Source: Adiantum capillus-veneris
Lineage: Eukaryota; Streptophyta; Polypodiopsida; Polypodiales; Pteridaceae
Length of the DNA: 64,000 bases
Assembly: GCA_014529385.2 (NCBI GenBank)
Contig: CM043956.1
Coordinates: forward strand, 92,086,721-92,150,720
Direction: 5' to 3'
Part shown: positions 45,093 to 55,851 of the stretch, piece after piece
Layout: the number at the start of each line of letters is the position of its first letter
How positions within the stretch are numbered: the first letter of the stretch is position 1
Notes under the pieces: generated by a model
The model's database searches: none
What the model saw: the letters and a program-made list of their open reading frames with translations, nothing else
What the model was told of the DNA's origin: nothing
Made by a program: the position numbers and the translations under genes

Positions 45093-46269
45093 TCCTCTAC
45101 TTATGTGTTTTCTTTTCTTCATTGGGGATTTTTATTCCTGTATCAAGGTGATCAAAGTTGCATTTTCCACTGTTAGCATTTATGTGATTTGTAAATCATT
45201 ATATTGCTTCTACTTGATACATGACTTAATTAAAGCCCAATAAACCCCAATTAATTTCCCAAGTTAGTAACTTGCTTCAAAAGGGCTTATCCGACATCAT
45301 TTGTGATAGATGACCAGCAATGAGCTATCATCATCCATTTGTCCCCAAAATTCATATACACGATGTACAGGGTATGTAGATGGCTATCATTGCTTGCAGC
45401 TTTGCAAAAGTTGCATCTTTGGCTAGGAGTTAAACTCTTTTCTTTTTTTGAACCCTTAGCTTGTACTCTCTTTTTGTAGCCTCCTAACAAGGTTTGGCTT
45501 GACTTGGGCTTGTATTTGGCTTGAGCCATGGTTTCTCTTTTGCAGACATCTATTACGATAGATGATTGAATTGTCATTTTCGCCACCCTTATTTCTTTTG
45601 TCAGTACTGGTAGTCCTTTTTATTTGCTAGGCTTTATTAAGTCACATACAAGATAGAAGATTTACAATATAAAGATCTACTCCCTGTATATGTTCTTGTA
45701 GTTGCATGAAGTGTCTGATAGGCAACTTTACACTTGATGGGTGCATTTGTTTAGCCACATCGCCAACTTCCTTTGTCCTTGAAGACCTTTTCCTATACCC
45801 TTTTCTCTTTGTACTGCTCGACATCTCTTCAGTCTTTTCTTCATCTGGATTATGGATCTTTCTTGCTCTTTTTTTTGAAAATTTAAAAAATAACAAAATT
45901 AAACAAAAAATAAATTCAAATAAAAAAGCAAAATCATTCTAATATAATTTGAAACGTTATGTACACTCTATACATGTCCCTAGCGGCTCATATATGGCCT
46001 TTGTCCCCATACTCATCTTGTAACTCTACTATGAAGGAATATACTCTGAATTTTGTCAAAAAATTATCACAAGCAAATGCAAAAATTCAATACAGCTCAC
46101 AAAACATTGCCTTTCAATATTCATATATTAGGTCCACATTTAGAATGCCTCCCCCCCTCCTATTTGGAGTCCTCCTTGACAACAGGGTATCGCCAAGGGT
46201 ATTTGTTGTGCTTGGGCAATTAAAAATTGTGCCTATGCAGGCTTTGCAATGTAGCCCTATTATGCATTC
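45093..46269 (-). other. Interior of the large element, unrecognised frames
   Basis: Minus frames at 45287-45586 (KPKSSQTLLGGYKKRVQ, then RCNFCKAASNDSHLH) and 45642-45896 (basic, KRKGYRKRSSRTKE) are protein-like but unassigned. The nested element begins at 46270. Confidence 0.35.
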
Positions 46270-47493
46270 TATAAGGTGCAGCGGAATGAATGTTGTTCTT
46301 TCTCAAGATGAGTGATCCATATTTGCTCAAGGTTCCTTTTAGTTCTTATGGAAGGGAGAGCCTTCCGTTCTTAATGGAGAGTGTTGTGATCACCAACGAA
46401 GTGAGTGGACACTGTGCGTGCAAGTGTATGAGACTGAGAGATAGAGAGAAGAGAGATACGACACTAGAGACGTTGTAAAACCCTCCTTCGAAGGCCCCAC
46501 TCTCGTCGGCAAGAGTGGTCTACTTATGATTGCACAATCTGGTACAATGGTAATGCATGAGACTGATGCAAGTGTAGGCTATGTCGACGATGACGACGGG
46601 GATGAGGAAGGGCTGAAATCTGCAATCTTTCTACTGCTGTCCAAAAACGCTATGGGTTGAAATTTGCGATTAGTCCAAAATGTTGATTTGTGGGGTTGTT
46701 TCTGTGGGTCTTTGTCGTCGATGAAAATCTGCAGATTTAGGGCTGAAAACTGATGATCTTCAAGGCTGAAAACTGAGGTCTTTCCGAGGCTGAATCTGCT
46801 ACCTTTTTATGGCTGATTCTTGTTGGTCTTTAGGGCTGCAAATCACTGCATGTGCCGGATTTGCAAGGCTGAGGCTAAAACCAAAAACGCTGGGCTGTTG
46901 TAAACCAGAAACGCTAGGGAGGCAGCTTCTTCAAAAACGCTAGCTGTAGAAACTTTTGCCGCGGTGGTTGCTGATGAAAAACGCTAGTGCTAGGTCTTCT
47001 TGGCGATGGGACTGCTGAGGAAAATGCCATGCTGGTGTTGATGATAAACGCTAGGACAATGGGAAATCTTGCTTGAGGGAATTGCCTCAAGGGGTTCTTG
47101 CTTGAGAAGTTGCCCGTTGAGCGGTGGAGCTCTTGCTGCCTCTTCTGCCATTTAGTGCTAACTTTGCTTTGCTTATATATTTTCTTACCCAAATTGCGCT
47201 ACCTACTTTTGTTGGAAAGTCACTTAAATTAATAAGTGAAAAATGCCAAAAATAGGTAAAATAGGCTAAATGCACTGGAAAATTCCCTTGATGGAATCTG
47301 ATGGATTCTGGTGGGAATGCTTATGATCATGCTATGTGCAACCAGAGGATATGCATCTACACTAAGTGATTGGGCATGCACGGTCTACGAATAGACTCAC
47401 AAAAGTGTCAGATGACTTCTAAATGTAGACTAACTGAACCTTGATCATGATGTAGCTTGTCCACAGACACAAGGTTGGATGTGTCACGTGACA
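46270..47493 (-). repeat. 3' LTR of the nested gag-only element
   Basis: 1,224 bp; on the minus strand it starts TGTCACGTGACA and ends GCACCTTATA, where the usual terminal CA has become TA. It is homologous to 49473-50714 and 1843-3039. Confidence 0.9.
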
Positions 47494-47505
47494 TCCCCTC
47501 CTTTT
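47494..47505 (-). promoter_or_regulatory. Polypurine tract of the nested element
   Basis: Minus strand AAAAGGAGGGGA, identical to the tract at 1831-1842, directly before the 3' LTR. Confidence 0.85.
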
Positions 47506-47719
47506 CAAAGTGAGGTACTGGTATCGAATTGTATGGCGTCGAGGGAGATCGCCAATAGCATCCGGAATCTTGGAAGGGACTCTTCACCGGCCCACGCTGA
47601 TGTGTGGGTCGTGCGGTACTTGAACTTCATAAAGGTATACAATGCCTGCTTCTTTGGACCGCGCCAAAAGCGACACAAAGTCTTATGTGGCTCCTTCAAT
47701 GCTTCGACTTCTTCGAGAG

Positions 47720-48586
47720 TCATGCTTCGTCCTTCTTCAAGAATCTCCATGGCTGAAAATTCCTGAAACCACTTCCAACACAAAAACATGAACATACCCA
47801 TTCCATGTAAAGCGAGTGAAAAAATCGTGTCTTCCTCAAAGACTGTGCATGCAATGTAGATGAACCAATAGACGGAGTGCCAAACCGTTCACCACACACA
47901 CGCAAACAATGAGATCGAATCTTTCTCGTTTGATCAAAAGTAATCAAGTGTGGCAATGCACAACAGAAATGCCCATGCTTGGTGCTCATGCTTTCATGTG
48001 CTTTTTCTACAACTGTGTCATGCCAAGGAAGAGACATGGAATGTAACTTCCTTACATACATCCTTTTTAGCTTTTCATGAAAAATACGCATATATTCGAG
48101 CTCATCCATGAGTGAAACGTGCTCAACATACAATATGTCATGCCTAGGAAAAGGGATCACATAAAGACGATGACTAAAATACAGGAAACGATCACGAATG
48201 AAACACTCGGACAATGCGTGCGTATCAATCATGCGAACACATAATACTTCCTGTGAGGGTTCTTTGGACCTAGGCTTGAGAGCCAAGATCGGTTCTTCCT
48301 GAAGGGGTTCTTTTTGAGGGGGTTCTTTGGACCTCGACTCGACAGTCAAGATCGATCCTTCGTGATTGATCGAATTTGCAACGAGGTTAGTTTTGCTAGA
48401 AAAAGCAACCACTAGCACATCATCCTTGTGAACAAATACATCATCTTCATGCAACTCATCATGCTTGTGAGAAATCGCATCTTGATCATGGAAATCATCA
48501 TGCTCGTGAGAAATCACATCTTGATCATGCAAATCATCATGCTTGTCATTGGCATCCAAATCATCATGCTTAGCAATATCATTCAA
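47720..48586 (-). CDS. His/Asp-rich tail protein of the gag-pro-only family
   Basis: 288 codons, open. The N-terminus (about residues 1-60) is a repeat of HDD, HDQD and HDELHEDD units. A Pro/Glu-rich linker follows (EEPILALKPRSKEPSQE). A less biased C-terminal part contains MIDTHALSECFIRDRFLYFS, FPRHDILYVEHVSL, HSMSLPWHDTV, STKHGHF and TLHAQSLRKTRFF. It matches the region at 822-1599 by eye along its length. I recognise no domain; the His/Asp density hints at metal binding. The gag part (48583-49158) lies upstream in another frame, so frameshifting or decay separates them. A further small frame at 47505-47801 continues into the polypurine tract. Confidence 0.5.
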   Translation of the reverse strand: MNDIAKHDDLDANDKHDDLHDQDVISHEHDDFHDQDAISHKHDELHEDDVFVHKDDVLVVAFSSKTNLVANSINHEGSILTVESRSKEPPQKEPLQEEPILALKPRSKEPSQEVLCVRMIDTHALSECFIRDRFLYFSHRLYVIPFPRHDILYVEHVSLMDELEYMRIFHEKLKRMYVRKLHSMSLPWHDTVVEKAHESMSTKHGHFCCALPHLITFDQTRKIRSHCLRVCGERFGTPSIGSSTLHAQSLRKTRFFHSLYMEWVCSCFCVGSGFRNFQPWRFLKKDEA

Positions 48587-49158
48587 AACTTATCTTTGTC
48601 ATCCAAACCATCATGCTTGTCATAATCATGCAAATCCTGTGTCTCATGCTTTGGAGAAGAAGAGACCGAGAGATTCTCCTTTTCCCGAATCTCTTGCATC
48701 TGTGCCTGAGCTTGAGAAACGAGTCGCAAGAACTCTTCCCTGTATTGGTCGCTCTTTCCTTTGACGGCGGCTACAATTCTTTCTTGGTGTCTGTGCTCCA
48801 TTTCTTCTTTTTCTTTTGCTCTTCTTTCTGCATTTCTTGCTTCGCGTTCTAACTTCCTTTCCATAAATATCTTGTCGAAAGCCTCCATAGGAGTTAGTGC
48901 AATCCTTGACGTAGATGGGGAAGGGTCAGAAAAACCTCTTGGTGGGGAAAATTCTTCTTCGCCTCTCTCATGCTCATCATCTCCAAGCAAAGTATCCATT
49001 CCACTTTGAGTGATGACCATTCTGAAGTCGTGGGTTCTTGGGTTCTTAAGTTCATGAGAAACTTGGGTTCTTGCGTGTCTTGGGTTCTTGAGGGTCTTGA
49101 GGTTCTTGAGGTTTTTCTTTCGCTTGCAAACCGTGTTTGAGAAGGATCTTCTCTTCAC
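48583..49158 (-). CDS. Gag N-terminal part of the nested element
   Basis: 191 codons. It has a basic start (KRRSFSNTVCKRKKN), an acidic patch (GDDEHERGEEEF), then a Glu/Arg-rich helical segment (IFMERKLEREARNAERRAKE...) likely to form a coiled coil, ending LHDYDKHDGLDDKDKF. At the junction SPKHETQDLHDY it meets the His/Asp-rich tail. In copy 1 the knuckle and protease lie upstream of the equivalent point, so about 0.75 kb is deleted here. It starts about 310 bp downstream of the primer-binding site. Confidence 0.5.
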   Translation of the reverse strand: MKRRSFSNTVCKRKKNLKNLKTLKNPRHARTQVSHELKNPRTHDFRMVITQSGMDTLLGDDEHERGEEEFSPPRGFSDPSPSTSRIALTPMEAFDKIFMERKLEREARNAERRAKEKEEMEHRHQERIVAAVKGKSDQYREEFLRLVSQAQAQMQEIREKENLSVSSSPKHETQDLHDYDKHDGLDDKDKF

Positions 49159-49459
49159 CCGAGTTCTACTCCTTTCCGTGGGCGCACCCCTTGCGGCCTT
49201 GCACTCACACCAAGGTTGCTTTTTCCCACCTCACGTCGATTGGCCGGCCGTTAAGTGCACGGTCCGCTCTCAATGAGTGAAAAGAGGCACAAGGGGAGGC
49301 TGGACAAGCCCTTCTTTCTTGGGATTCCTATCACTCTTCAAAAACATGATTAGAAATCGACACGCCCAAGCGAACTTGGGTTCGTGCGACCGCAACAAGC
49401 AAAAATATTTCTTGTGATTCTTGTGGTTCTTTCCTTGAGTGATACAGAACACTACCAAA

Positions 49460-49471
49460 GCCCTAATACCA
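49460..49471 (-). other. Primer-binding site, tRNA-iMet type, nested element
   Basis: Minus strand TGGTATTAGGGC, two bases off the common TGGTATCAGAGC site, directly after the 5' LTR end TTACA. Confidence 0.8.
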
Positions 49472-49472
49472 A

Positions 49473-50714
49473 TGTAAGGTGCAGTGTAATGAATGTTCTT
49501 CTTTCTCAAGATGAGTGATCCATATTTGCTCAAGGTTCCCTTTAGTTCTTATGGAAGGGAGAGCCTTCCGTTCTTAATGGAGAGTGATGTGATCACGAAC
49601 GAAGTGAGTGGACACTGTGCGTGCAAGTGTATGGGACTGAGAGATAGAGAGAAGAGAGATACGACACCAGAGATGTTGTAAAACCCTCCTCCGAAGGCCC
49701 CATTCTCGTCGGCGAGAGTGGTCTATGTATGATTGCACAATCTGGTACAACGGTAATGCATGAGACTGATGCAAGTCTAGGCTATGTCGACGATGACGAC
49801 GGGGATGACCAAGTCGACCTAAGGGCTGAAATCTGCAATCTTTCTACTGTTGTCCAAAAACGCTATGGGCTGAAATCTACAATTAGTCCAAAATACTGAT
49901 TTGGGGGCTGTTTTCTATGGGTCTTTGTCGCTGAAAATTTGCAAGTTTAGGGTTGAAAACTGATGATCTTCAAGGCTGAAAACTGAGGTCTTTCAGGGGC
50001 TGAATCTGCTACCTTTTTAGGGCTGGTTCTTGTTGGTCTTTAGGGCTGCAAATCACTGCATGTGCCGGATCTGCAAGGCTGAGGCTAAAACCAAAAACGC
50101 TAGGCTGTTGTAAACCAAAAACGCTAGGTAGGCAGCTTCTTAAAAACCACTAGCTGTAGAAACTTTTGCCGCGGTGGTTGCTGATGCAAAACGCTAGTGT
50201 TGAGGTCTTCTTGGTGATGGGACTGCTGAGGAAGACGCCATGCTGGTGTTGATGAAAAAGGCTAGGACAATGGGGGATCTTGCTTGAGGGAATTGCCCCA
50301 AGGGGTTCTTGCTTGAGAAGTTGCCTGTTGAGCGGTGAAGCTCCTGCTGCCTCCTTAGCCATTTAGTACTAACTTTGGTTTGCTTATATATTTTCTTACC
50401 CAAATTGCCCTACCTACTTTTGTTGAAAAGTCACTTAAATTAATAAGTGAAAAATGCCAAAATAGGTAAAATAGGCTAAATGCATTGGAAAATTCCCCTG
50501 ATGGAATCTGATGGATTCTGCTGGGAATGCTTATGATCATGCTGTGTGCAACCAGAGGATATGCATCTACACTAAGTGATTGGGCATGCACGGTCTACGA
50601 ATAGACTTACAAAAGTGCCAGATCACTTCTAAATCTAGACTGACTGGACTGATTGAACCCTGATCATGTTGTAGCTTGTCCACGAACACATAGGGTTGGA
50701 TGTGTCACGTGACA
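49473..50714 (-). repeat. 5' LTR of the nested gag-only element
   Basis: 1,242 bp with TG...CA ends on the minus strand. A TATA-like AAAATATATAAGC lies on the minus strand near 50383-50396. Confidence 0.9.
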
Positions 50715-51032
50715 CATACACAGTCAATGCATGGAAAAGATTTATGTTGTGCAAGATGTGGGTATAAGTAATTTGCCTATTGGAATTTGATAGCAAGGCC
50801 TCCTATTCTAAGCAATGTGACGGTCTTTGAAGCTCTTGTGTCATTTGCTTGATTGAAGGTTGTAGAGATTTTTCAAAGGCTAACTTATCTGTTTAATGCT
50901 TTGTTGGAATCTAGTTTAGCCTTGTGATTGTTCGTCGTATTTGGCATTGTTCCTCGGAGAAGGTTCTCTTCTAGCTGTACTATAACTGCAGGAGGAATGA
51001 AAGAATTCAAGCGGCGGTGCAGTACAATAGTT
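50715..51032. other. Interior of the large element, no gene seen
   Basis: Right flank of the nested insertion; no domain recognised. Confidence 0.4.
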
Positions 51033-51386
51033 TTATTGGTTACCTTTGGGACCCACTTCTTTGTGATTACTGGTTGTTTTGTTGATGTTGCTCGTTTGGG
51101 AACCCATACTTGTCCCTGCTTCGTTTGTGTTTGAAGATACTTCTTTGGGATCCACCTTCTTTGTGTGAGTCAGCAGCGGTCTTTGCTTCATTACTTGTAC
51201 TCTTGGTTGAGGACAAGATACAAACTTTGGGAGTTGACAATTTAACCGTTTCGAAATCCAAATGAACTCTTGACCTCTTTGTGCTTGAGTTAACTTCTTT
51301 GAGACCCAAATTTGATTCACAAAAGCTTGCAACTTTGTGATTTTCTTAAATGTTCTTGTAGGCTTTGATTGTTTTCCTTTAGACAT
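51033..51386 (-). pseudogene. Fragment with W-[VI]-S-K motifs, retroelement accessory-like
   Basis: 117 codons on the minus strand with IWVSKKLTQAQ and FIWISKRLN, then a Thr/Asn-rich tail. Related short motifs (IKWIPKSSQ, 54542-54727) appear elsewhere in the same element. Such W-x-x-K repeats occur in some plant Ty3 linkers, but I cannot name the domain. Confidence 0.35.
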
Positions 51387-51422
51387 TGGATCTTGTGTTT
51401 TGTCATTATACTATGACAAATG

Positions 51423-51564
51423 CCTTGAGTATATGGAAGAGCAAGAGATTGAAAGGGCGTTTGATGACCTTGATGATGTGGACAAGTACTATTCCTTGAG
51501 TGTATGGAAGAGCAAGAGATTGAAAGGGCATCTAGTGACTCTGATGATTTGGTTTGGTTCTATG
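51423..51564 (+). repeat. 71-bp tandem duplication
   Basis: CCTTGAGTRTATGGAAGAGC and the following 50 bp are repeated with offset 71, then diverge. Confidence 0.8.
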
Positions 51565-51654
51565 ACTCGAGGGATTCTTTAGAGGTTATGAGGGATCAAG
51601 TTCTTCCCAATGAATGTTTTGTTGCTATATTGTACCTCTACCTATCCATGTGTC

Positions 51655-51892
51655 TATGTAATCATGTATCCATGTACCATGTAATTATGTACCATGTACC
51701 ATGTAACCATGCACCATGTAACCATGTACCATGTAACCATCCATGTGTCCATGTACCATGTATCCATGTAACCATGTGCCATGTAACCATGTGCCATGTA
51801 CCATGTATCCATGTATCCATGTACCATGTACCATGTACCAATGTATCCATGTACCATGTAATCATGTACCATGCACCATGTAACCATGCACC
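51655..51892. repeat. CCATGTA-type minisatellite
   Basis: About 240 bp of variants of ACCATGTAACCATGTATCC, rich in CATG palindromes. Both strands remain open: His/Val/Pro/Cys on plus, Tyr/Met/Trp/His on minus. That is a property of the repeat and not evidence for a gene. Confidence 0.92.
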
Positions 51893-51904
51893 CTTATAAT
51901 AACA

Positions 51905-52140
51905 AAAACCCCTTACAATATGTGATAAATTGCTTACAATATATAGCGTAGATATGTAATGCGGGGGGCGTGACACCTAAGATGCAAGGTTTTATTATGT
52001 AAACTCTGTGTATGGATTTATTGTGTGAATCCCTTACAATATATAGTGTAGATATGTAATGTGGGGGGTCTGACACCTAAGATGTAAGGGTTTATTGTGT
52101 AAATCCCTTACAATATACACCTAAGATATAAGGATTTTTT
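51905..52140. repeat. ~97-bp tandem repeat
   Basis: Two to three diverged units with CCCTTACAATATATAGYGTAG, TATGTAATGYGGGGGG and TGACACCTAAGATG. Confidence 0.8.
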
Positions 52141-52193
52141 GTTTGTGTATGGGTTTGTATGGGTTTATTGTGTAAGGGTTTCCCGCCACCTCT

Positions 52194-52383
52194 CCGCCTC
52201 CTTCCTCTCCGACCGTGGTGCCCTCCTCTGTGACAGTGCCCTCCTCTGTGATGGTGCATCCTCTCCGACCGTGGTGCCCTCCTCTGTGACAGTGCATCCT
52301 CTCCGACCGTGGTGCCCTCCTCTGTGACGGTGCCTCCTCTCTTACCGTGGTGCCCTCCTCTGTGACGGTGCCTCCTCTCCCAC
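52194..52383. repeat. ~40-bp minisatellite
   Basis: Repeats of CCTCCTCTGTGACRGTGC and CCTCTCCGACCGTGGTGC, four to five units. It lies just before the zinc-finger ORF. Confidence 0.85.
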
Positions 52384-52470
52384 GTGGACTCAACCCAGGT
52401 TATTTTTGTGTTTTCTGATTTTCATCGTCCTTTTGTTGGCTGGGAGGTGCCTCCTCTTGTGCAGCGTGTA

Positions 52471-53286
52471 ATGGAAAATTGGAGTGATAGGGAGAAGGCA
52501 TTGGCATACGAGCTTCATTATAGATTGAAGACTGTGAGAGATGGTTTGCCAGAATTCTATTGTAGGGAGGGTTGCAAAGCCTTCCCTACAGTGACAAGAC
52601 TAAATACTCACATGCATAAACTGCATGGATGGGACGAAGACATGTGCTATCCAAAGATGGTTAGTGGCGAAAGGATTAAAGACCATCCTGAGTCCTCTCA
52701 ATGGTTTCACCATTGGAACAAGTTGGGGCTTGCCCCCGCAAAGACCATCCTGAGTCCTCTCAATGGTTCCGTTGGATCAAGTTCGGGCTTGCCCCAGCCC
52801 GCCGAACGGAGTCGGCGGGCCTTGTCCTTGGCTGCCTCTGAGGTTGGAAAGCGCCCTGGCATCAAGAAGAGGGGAGGTGCTAGTGCTTCAAGAAAGCAAA
52901 TAAAAAGGACCAAGACACCTGTGCATGACACATCCATGCATGACACATCTGTGCATGCGAAATTGGATATGGTTCTTGAGCTTATGAGAGTGTTGGATGA
53001 AAAGGTGGACAAATTATCTAAGCAGGTGCAGGGGAGGGACGGTGTTGAGAAGATTGGCTCTAAGAAGAATCAGACCGGCTCGCAAGAAAGTAATAGTGCC
53101 CAGACAGGTGTCTCGCAAGAAAGTAATAGTGCCCAGATGGGTGGCTCGCAAGAAAGTAATAGTGCCCAGACAGGTGGCTCGCAAGAAAATAATAGTGGGG
53201 ACAATGACCAGAGCATCACTGGCAGCAGGCAGCACATCCCTTTCATAGAGCAGGGCATCGATCCAACGAAGAGAAAAGTATATTGA
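52471..53286 (+). CDS. C2H2-like zinc-finger ORF, antisense within the large element
   Basis: 271 codons from ATG 52471; the frame is open upstream to 52384. Near the N-terminus is a finger-like block, FYCREGCKAFPTVTRLNTHM-HKLHG, with two Cys and two His. A 60-bp internal DNA duplication (about 52677-52800) reads in two frames. A basic Ser/Lys stretch follows, then a short coiled coil (LDMVLELMRVLDEKVDKL), then four 11-residue repeats of the SQESNSAQTGG type (about 53086-53205). A possible acceptor (CTTGTGCAG) precedes the ATG. It runs opposite to the host element. It could be a captured host exon or an accessory gene; expression is unknown. Confidence 0.5.
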   Translation: MENWSDREKALAYELHYRLKTVRDGLPEFYCREGCKAFPTVTRLNTHMHKLHGWDEDMCYPKMVSGERIKDHPESSQWFHHWNKLGLAPAKTILSPLNGSVGSSSGLPQPAERSRRALSLAASEVGKRPGIKKRGGASASRKQIKRTKTPVHDTSMHDTSVHAKLDMVLELMRVLDEKVDKLSKQVQGRDGVEKIGSKKNQTGSQESNSAQTGVSQESNSAQMGGSQESNSAQTGGSQENNSGDNDQSITGSRQHIPFIEQGIDPTKRKVY

Positions 53287-54748
53287 TTAGCTGGTTGAAT
53301 CCAAGGCTATAGTTGGCAAGGCAAGCATATTAGCAAAGTAGATCAAAATAGCTTGCATCAAAGAAAAAAGAAGCCAATTCCCTAGACAACTCTCGGTAAA
53401 TTTTGGTATCCAATTAGAGGTTTTTTTAGAATGCATCACATTTAGTTAAAGATTGAGACTTTAGCCTATTAAAAAGAACCCTATAATACCCAAAGTATGA
53501 GGTATCCTCATTTGCAAGGCAGATGTGAATGCCGTTGGAGAAAATAGTAAACATAAAACCTCTAATAGATTAATAGCCTTCAAATAAATGTGCTGCAAAC
53601 ATTTTACCATAGTTGGACACTTTTGCATCAAATCCCCGAATATAACACTTGTGCCATCTGTTGTGATTAATGCCTCTCCATTTGCCCTAAAAATTGGCAT
53701 TTCACTACCATCCTTAGATCAAATGTGTACCCATATGCTATAGCCTATCTAAAGATATTTTCTAAAAGACAAGGGTACCCTATGCAGGCGAGAATAATGT
53801 GGTGTTTCCAAAGTATTGAGTACCTTGATCATGAGTACTAAAGGATGCTAATAATGCAATGTATATAGAAGGTTGTTATGCTCACTGTGAAGGAATCCTA
53901 TTGGATGTAGTGACCTATGTGCACATCTCATAAGCATGTGCCATGATTTGGCTACCCGTGGATTAACGATGTATAGATGGGTACAATGCCAAGAACAAAG
54001 AATAGGAGGGTTGATTACTATAGGATACCTAATGCTTTATAATACCAATGAGCAGGCTACTTAATACTTAAAACATCATACATTACCTTGCGGATAGGGT
54101 ATGCTTCTCTTACAAACCCTCCAATTTATAGCGAGAGTACCAAGTACCCTCTTCAATGGCTATATTATGCTATAGACTAGCTAATGGTACTATACAGGAT
54201 GTTGTACTCAATCCTCTTGTACCATAGTTTTAGGATACCCTATCCAAGTAGAGAGTATGCTAAATCATTATTTTTACTAGAGGTTACTAGTATGCGTTGC
54301 ATTTATTTAAAGAATGAGACTCTAGCCTATTGTAAGGTACCCTATAGTAGATCTTTGTCTTCTTGATCCTTACTTGCTTTTGGCCAATCTCACTCTTTGG
54401 TATCCATATTTGTCGAACTTTTTGGTTCTGACTTGTTCTTTGCTTTTGGCCTTCTTTGGTTGTGAAGGAAGCTTCTAGTGATGGTGATGACCTAAGTTGC
54501 TGGTAGGGGATGTTGTATGAACCATCACTATTGCTGCTATCCTAAGCAAGGTTGGATTGTAGCACTTCCCCTTTGTGGTTTAGTTTGTTATGAAAAGCTT
54601 CTGTCTGTTTGCTCTTGGATTGTTGTTTCTGGGATGACTTTGGGATCCACTTGATTAGAGTGTTGGTAGCTCGTTGACATGGCTGTGCTCTTTTTGGCTG
54701 AGTCTTTTCCTCATGTATGGGAGCCATGTATGAGAATGCTTGTTGTAG
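53287..54748. other. Interior of the large element, short dispersed repeats
   Basis: A ~60-bp block (TTAAAGAWTGAGACTYTAGC) occurs at 53432-53490 and 54290-54350. A short minus frame at 54542-54727 has a WIPKSSQ motif. No gene otherwise. Confidence 0.4.
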
Positions 54749-55215
54749 TTAAGTTTTTATCAAAGATTTTGGAACCCCCTTTTGATGCGCTTTATTCTTG
54801 TAGCAGTGATATTGGTTCCTGGGTTTTTGATCTAAACAATCATAAAATTGTGCATTAGTCAAAGTTTCATTCTTGTCACCTACTGGGTCATCCAGATTTC
54901 TGTTGTTTGCATCTTCTTGAAGCTCCAAGTGTTCTACAGAGTCATAGAACTCGTCTTCTTCTTCATCTTCATTTTCCTGGATCACACTCAATGCAAAATA
55001 AGAAACGACATCATAGCCATTTTCATCACAAAACTTCGCTCTGTTGGATCGTCCCGAACAACGCACACATCGAGAATAGCCAAGATGTGTTCCCATTCAA
55101 GTGGCTCTAATTCTTCCTCAGGAAAGGGTTCTGGGATGTAATCCTTATCATCAATTTCCCTTTCTAATATGCCTTCCTCTCGCTTTAAGCTTCTGATTTG
55201 TGAAGCTCCACACAA
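54749..55215 (-). pseudogene. Acidic region downstream of protease
   Basis: Two overlapping minus frames (54988-55215 and 54749-55096) follow the protease stop. They are rich in Asp/Glu (NEDEEEDEFYDSVEHLELQE). Position and composition resemble the acidic tail downstream of protease in copy 1, but the sequence is different. No RT motif is seen. Confidence 0.4.
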
Positions 55216-55221
55216 CCAAAA

Positions 55222-55851
55222 TTATTTGGTCTTACCCAACCATGCTAGAAGTTTTGATCCTGCTACATTAGCAGAATTAAACTCCTTGATAGGCGTTCTT
55301 GTCACATCTCTATAACTATGGTCCTTCATATTTATCCTTGTCATGGTTTCCACATGTCTCACATAGATATGGTCATAACCCCAGTCTTGGACCATTTTCA
55401 GTTGTCTCATGAATGGTCTTCCTAGAATGATGTCATAGTTGTTCTTCTTACCAAAGTCAACAATAGCAAAGGTTTTCTCATATTCAATTCTACAAGAAGT
55501 AACAACTACTTTTTCTAGCAATCTCATGGGCCTTTCTCTATGTCCGTCTGCAAGCTGTAGTTTCATCCTTGTAGCCCTCACTACTAGTTTTCCCCATGTT
55601 TTCCAGACCTCTTTTGTTGCGATGGAAACACCGGCTCCACTATCAAGGATTGCCATGGTTTTTACACCTTGGAATTCCACCGGAAGAGTGGTGTTCCCAA
55701 CTTCTCCCTCATAGTACTTGCCTACCTTGTTTAATGGCATTGGCCAAGTGTTTACCTTAGGCATTTCAAGCTCTCTGATCCCTTCCTCGATTTGAGTCAT
55801 TGGTTTTTTAACACCAAATTTCTCTAGGAATTTTTCCACAGTAGCCCACAT
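55222..55851 (-). CDS. Retropepsin-like protease of the large element
   Basis: 209 codons from ATG 55851. DSG active-site triad at residues 70-72 (MAILDSGAGVSIATKEVW), the hydrophobic strand FAIVDFGKKNNYDIILGRPF at 129-147 and a following WGYDHIYVRH. This is the normal order of a Ty3-type aspartic protease, which cleaves Gag. All key residues seem present and the frame is open. It overlaps the end of gag by 44 bases in another frame, compatible with frameshifting. The C-terminus ends LAWLGKTK without leading into RT. Confidence 0.75.
   Translation of the reverse strand: MWATVEKFLEKFGVKKPMTQIEEGIRELEMPKVNTWPMPLNKVGKYYEGEVGNTTLPVEFQGVKTMAILDSGAGVSIATKEVWKTWGKLVVRATRMKLQLADGHRERPMRLLEKVVVTSCRIEYEKTFAIVDFGKKNNYDIILGRPFMRQLKMVQDWGYDHIYVRHVETMTRINMKDHSYRDVTRTPIKEFNSANVAGSKLLAWLGKTK

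Larger units (their letters stand above)
46270..50714 (-). mobile_element. Gag-only LTR element nested in the large element
   Basis: 4.45 kb on the minus strand. It has a 5' LTR (49473-50714), a tRNA-iMet-type primer-binding site, a ~2-kb interior, a polypurine tract and a 3' LTR (46270-47493). The flanks CATTC (46265-46269) and CATAC (50715-50719) are a 4/5 target duplication. The interior has a gag start plus the His/Asp-rich tail but lacks the zinc knuckle and protease present in copy 1 at the window's left end. It is thus an internally deleted derivative. No RT. Confidence 0.88.
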
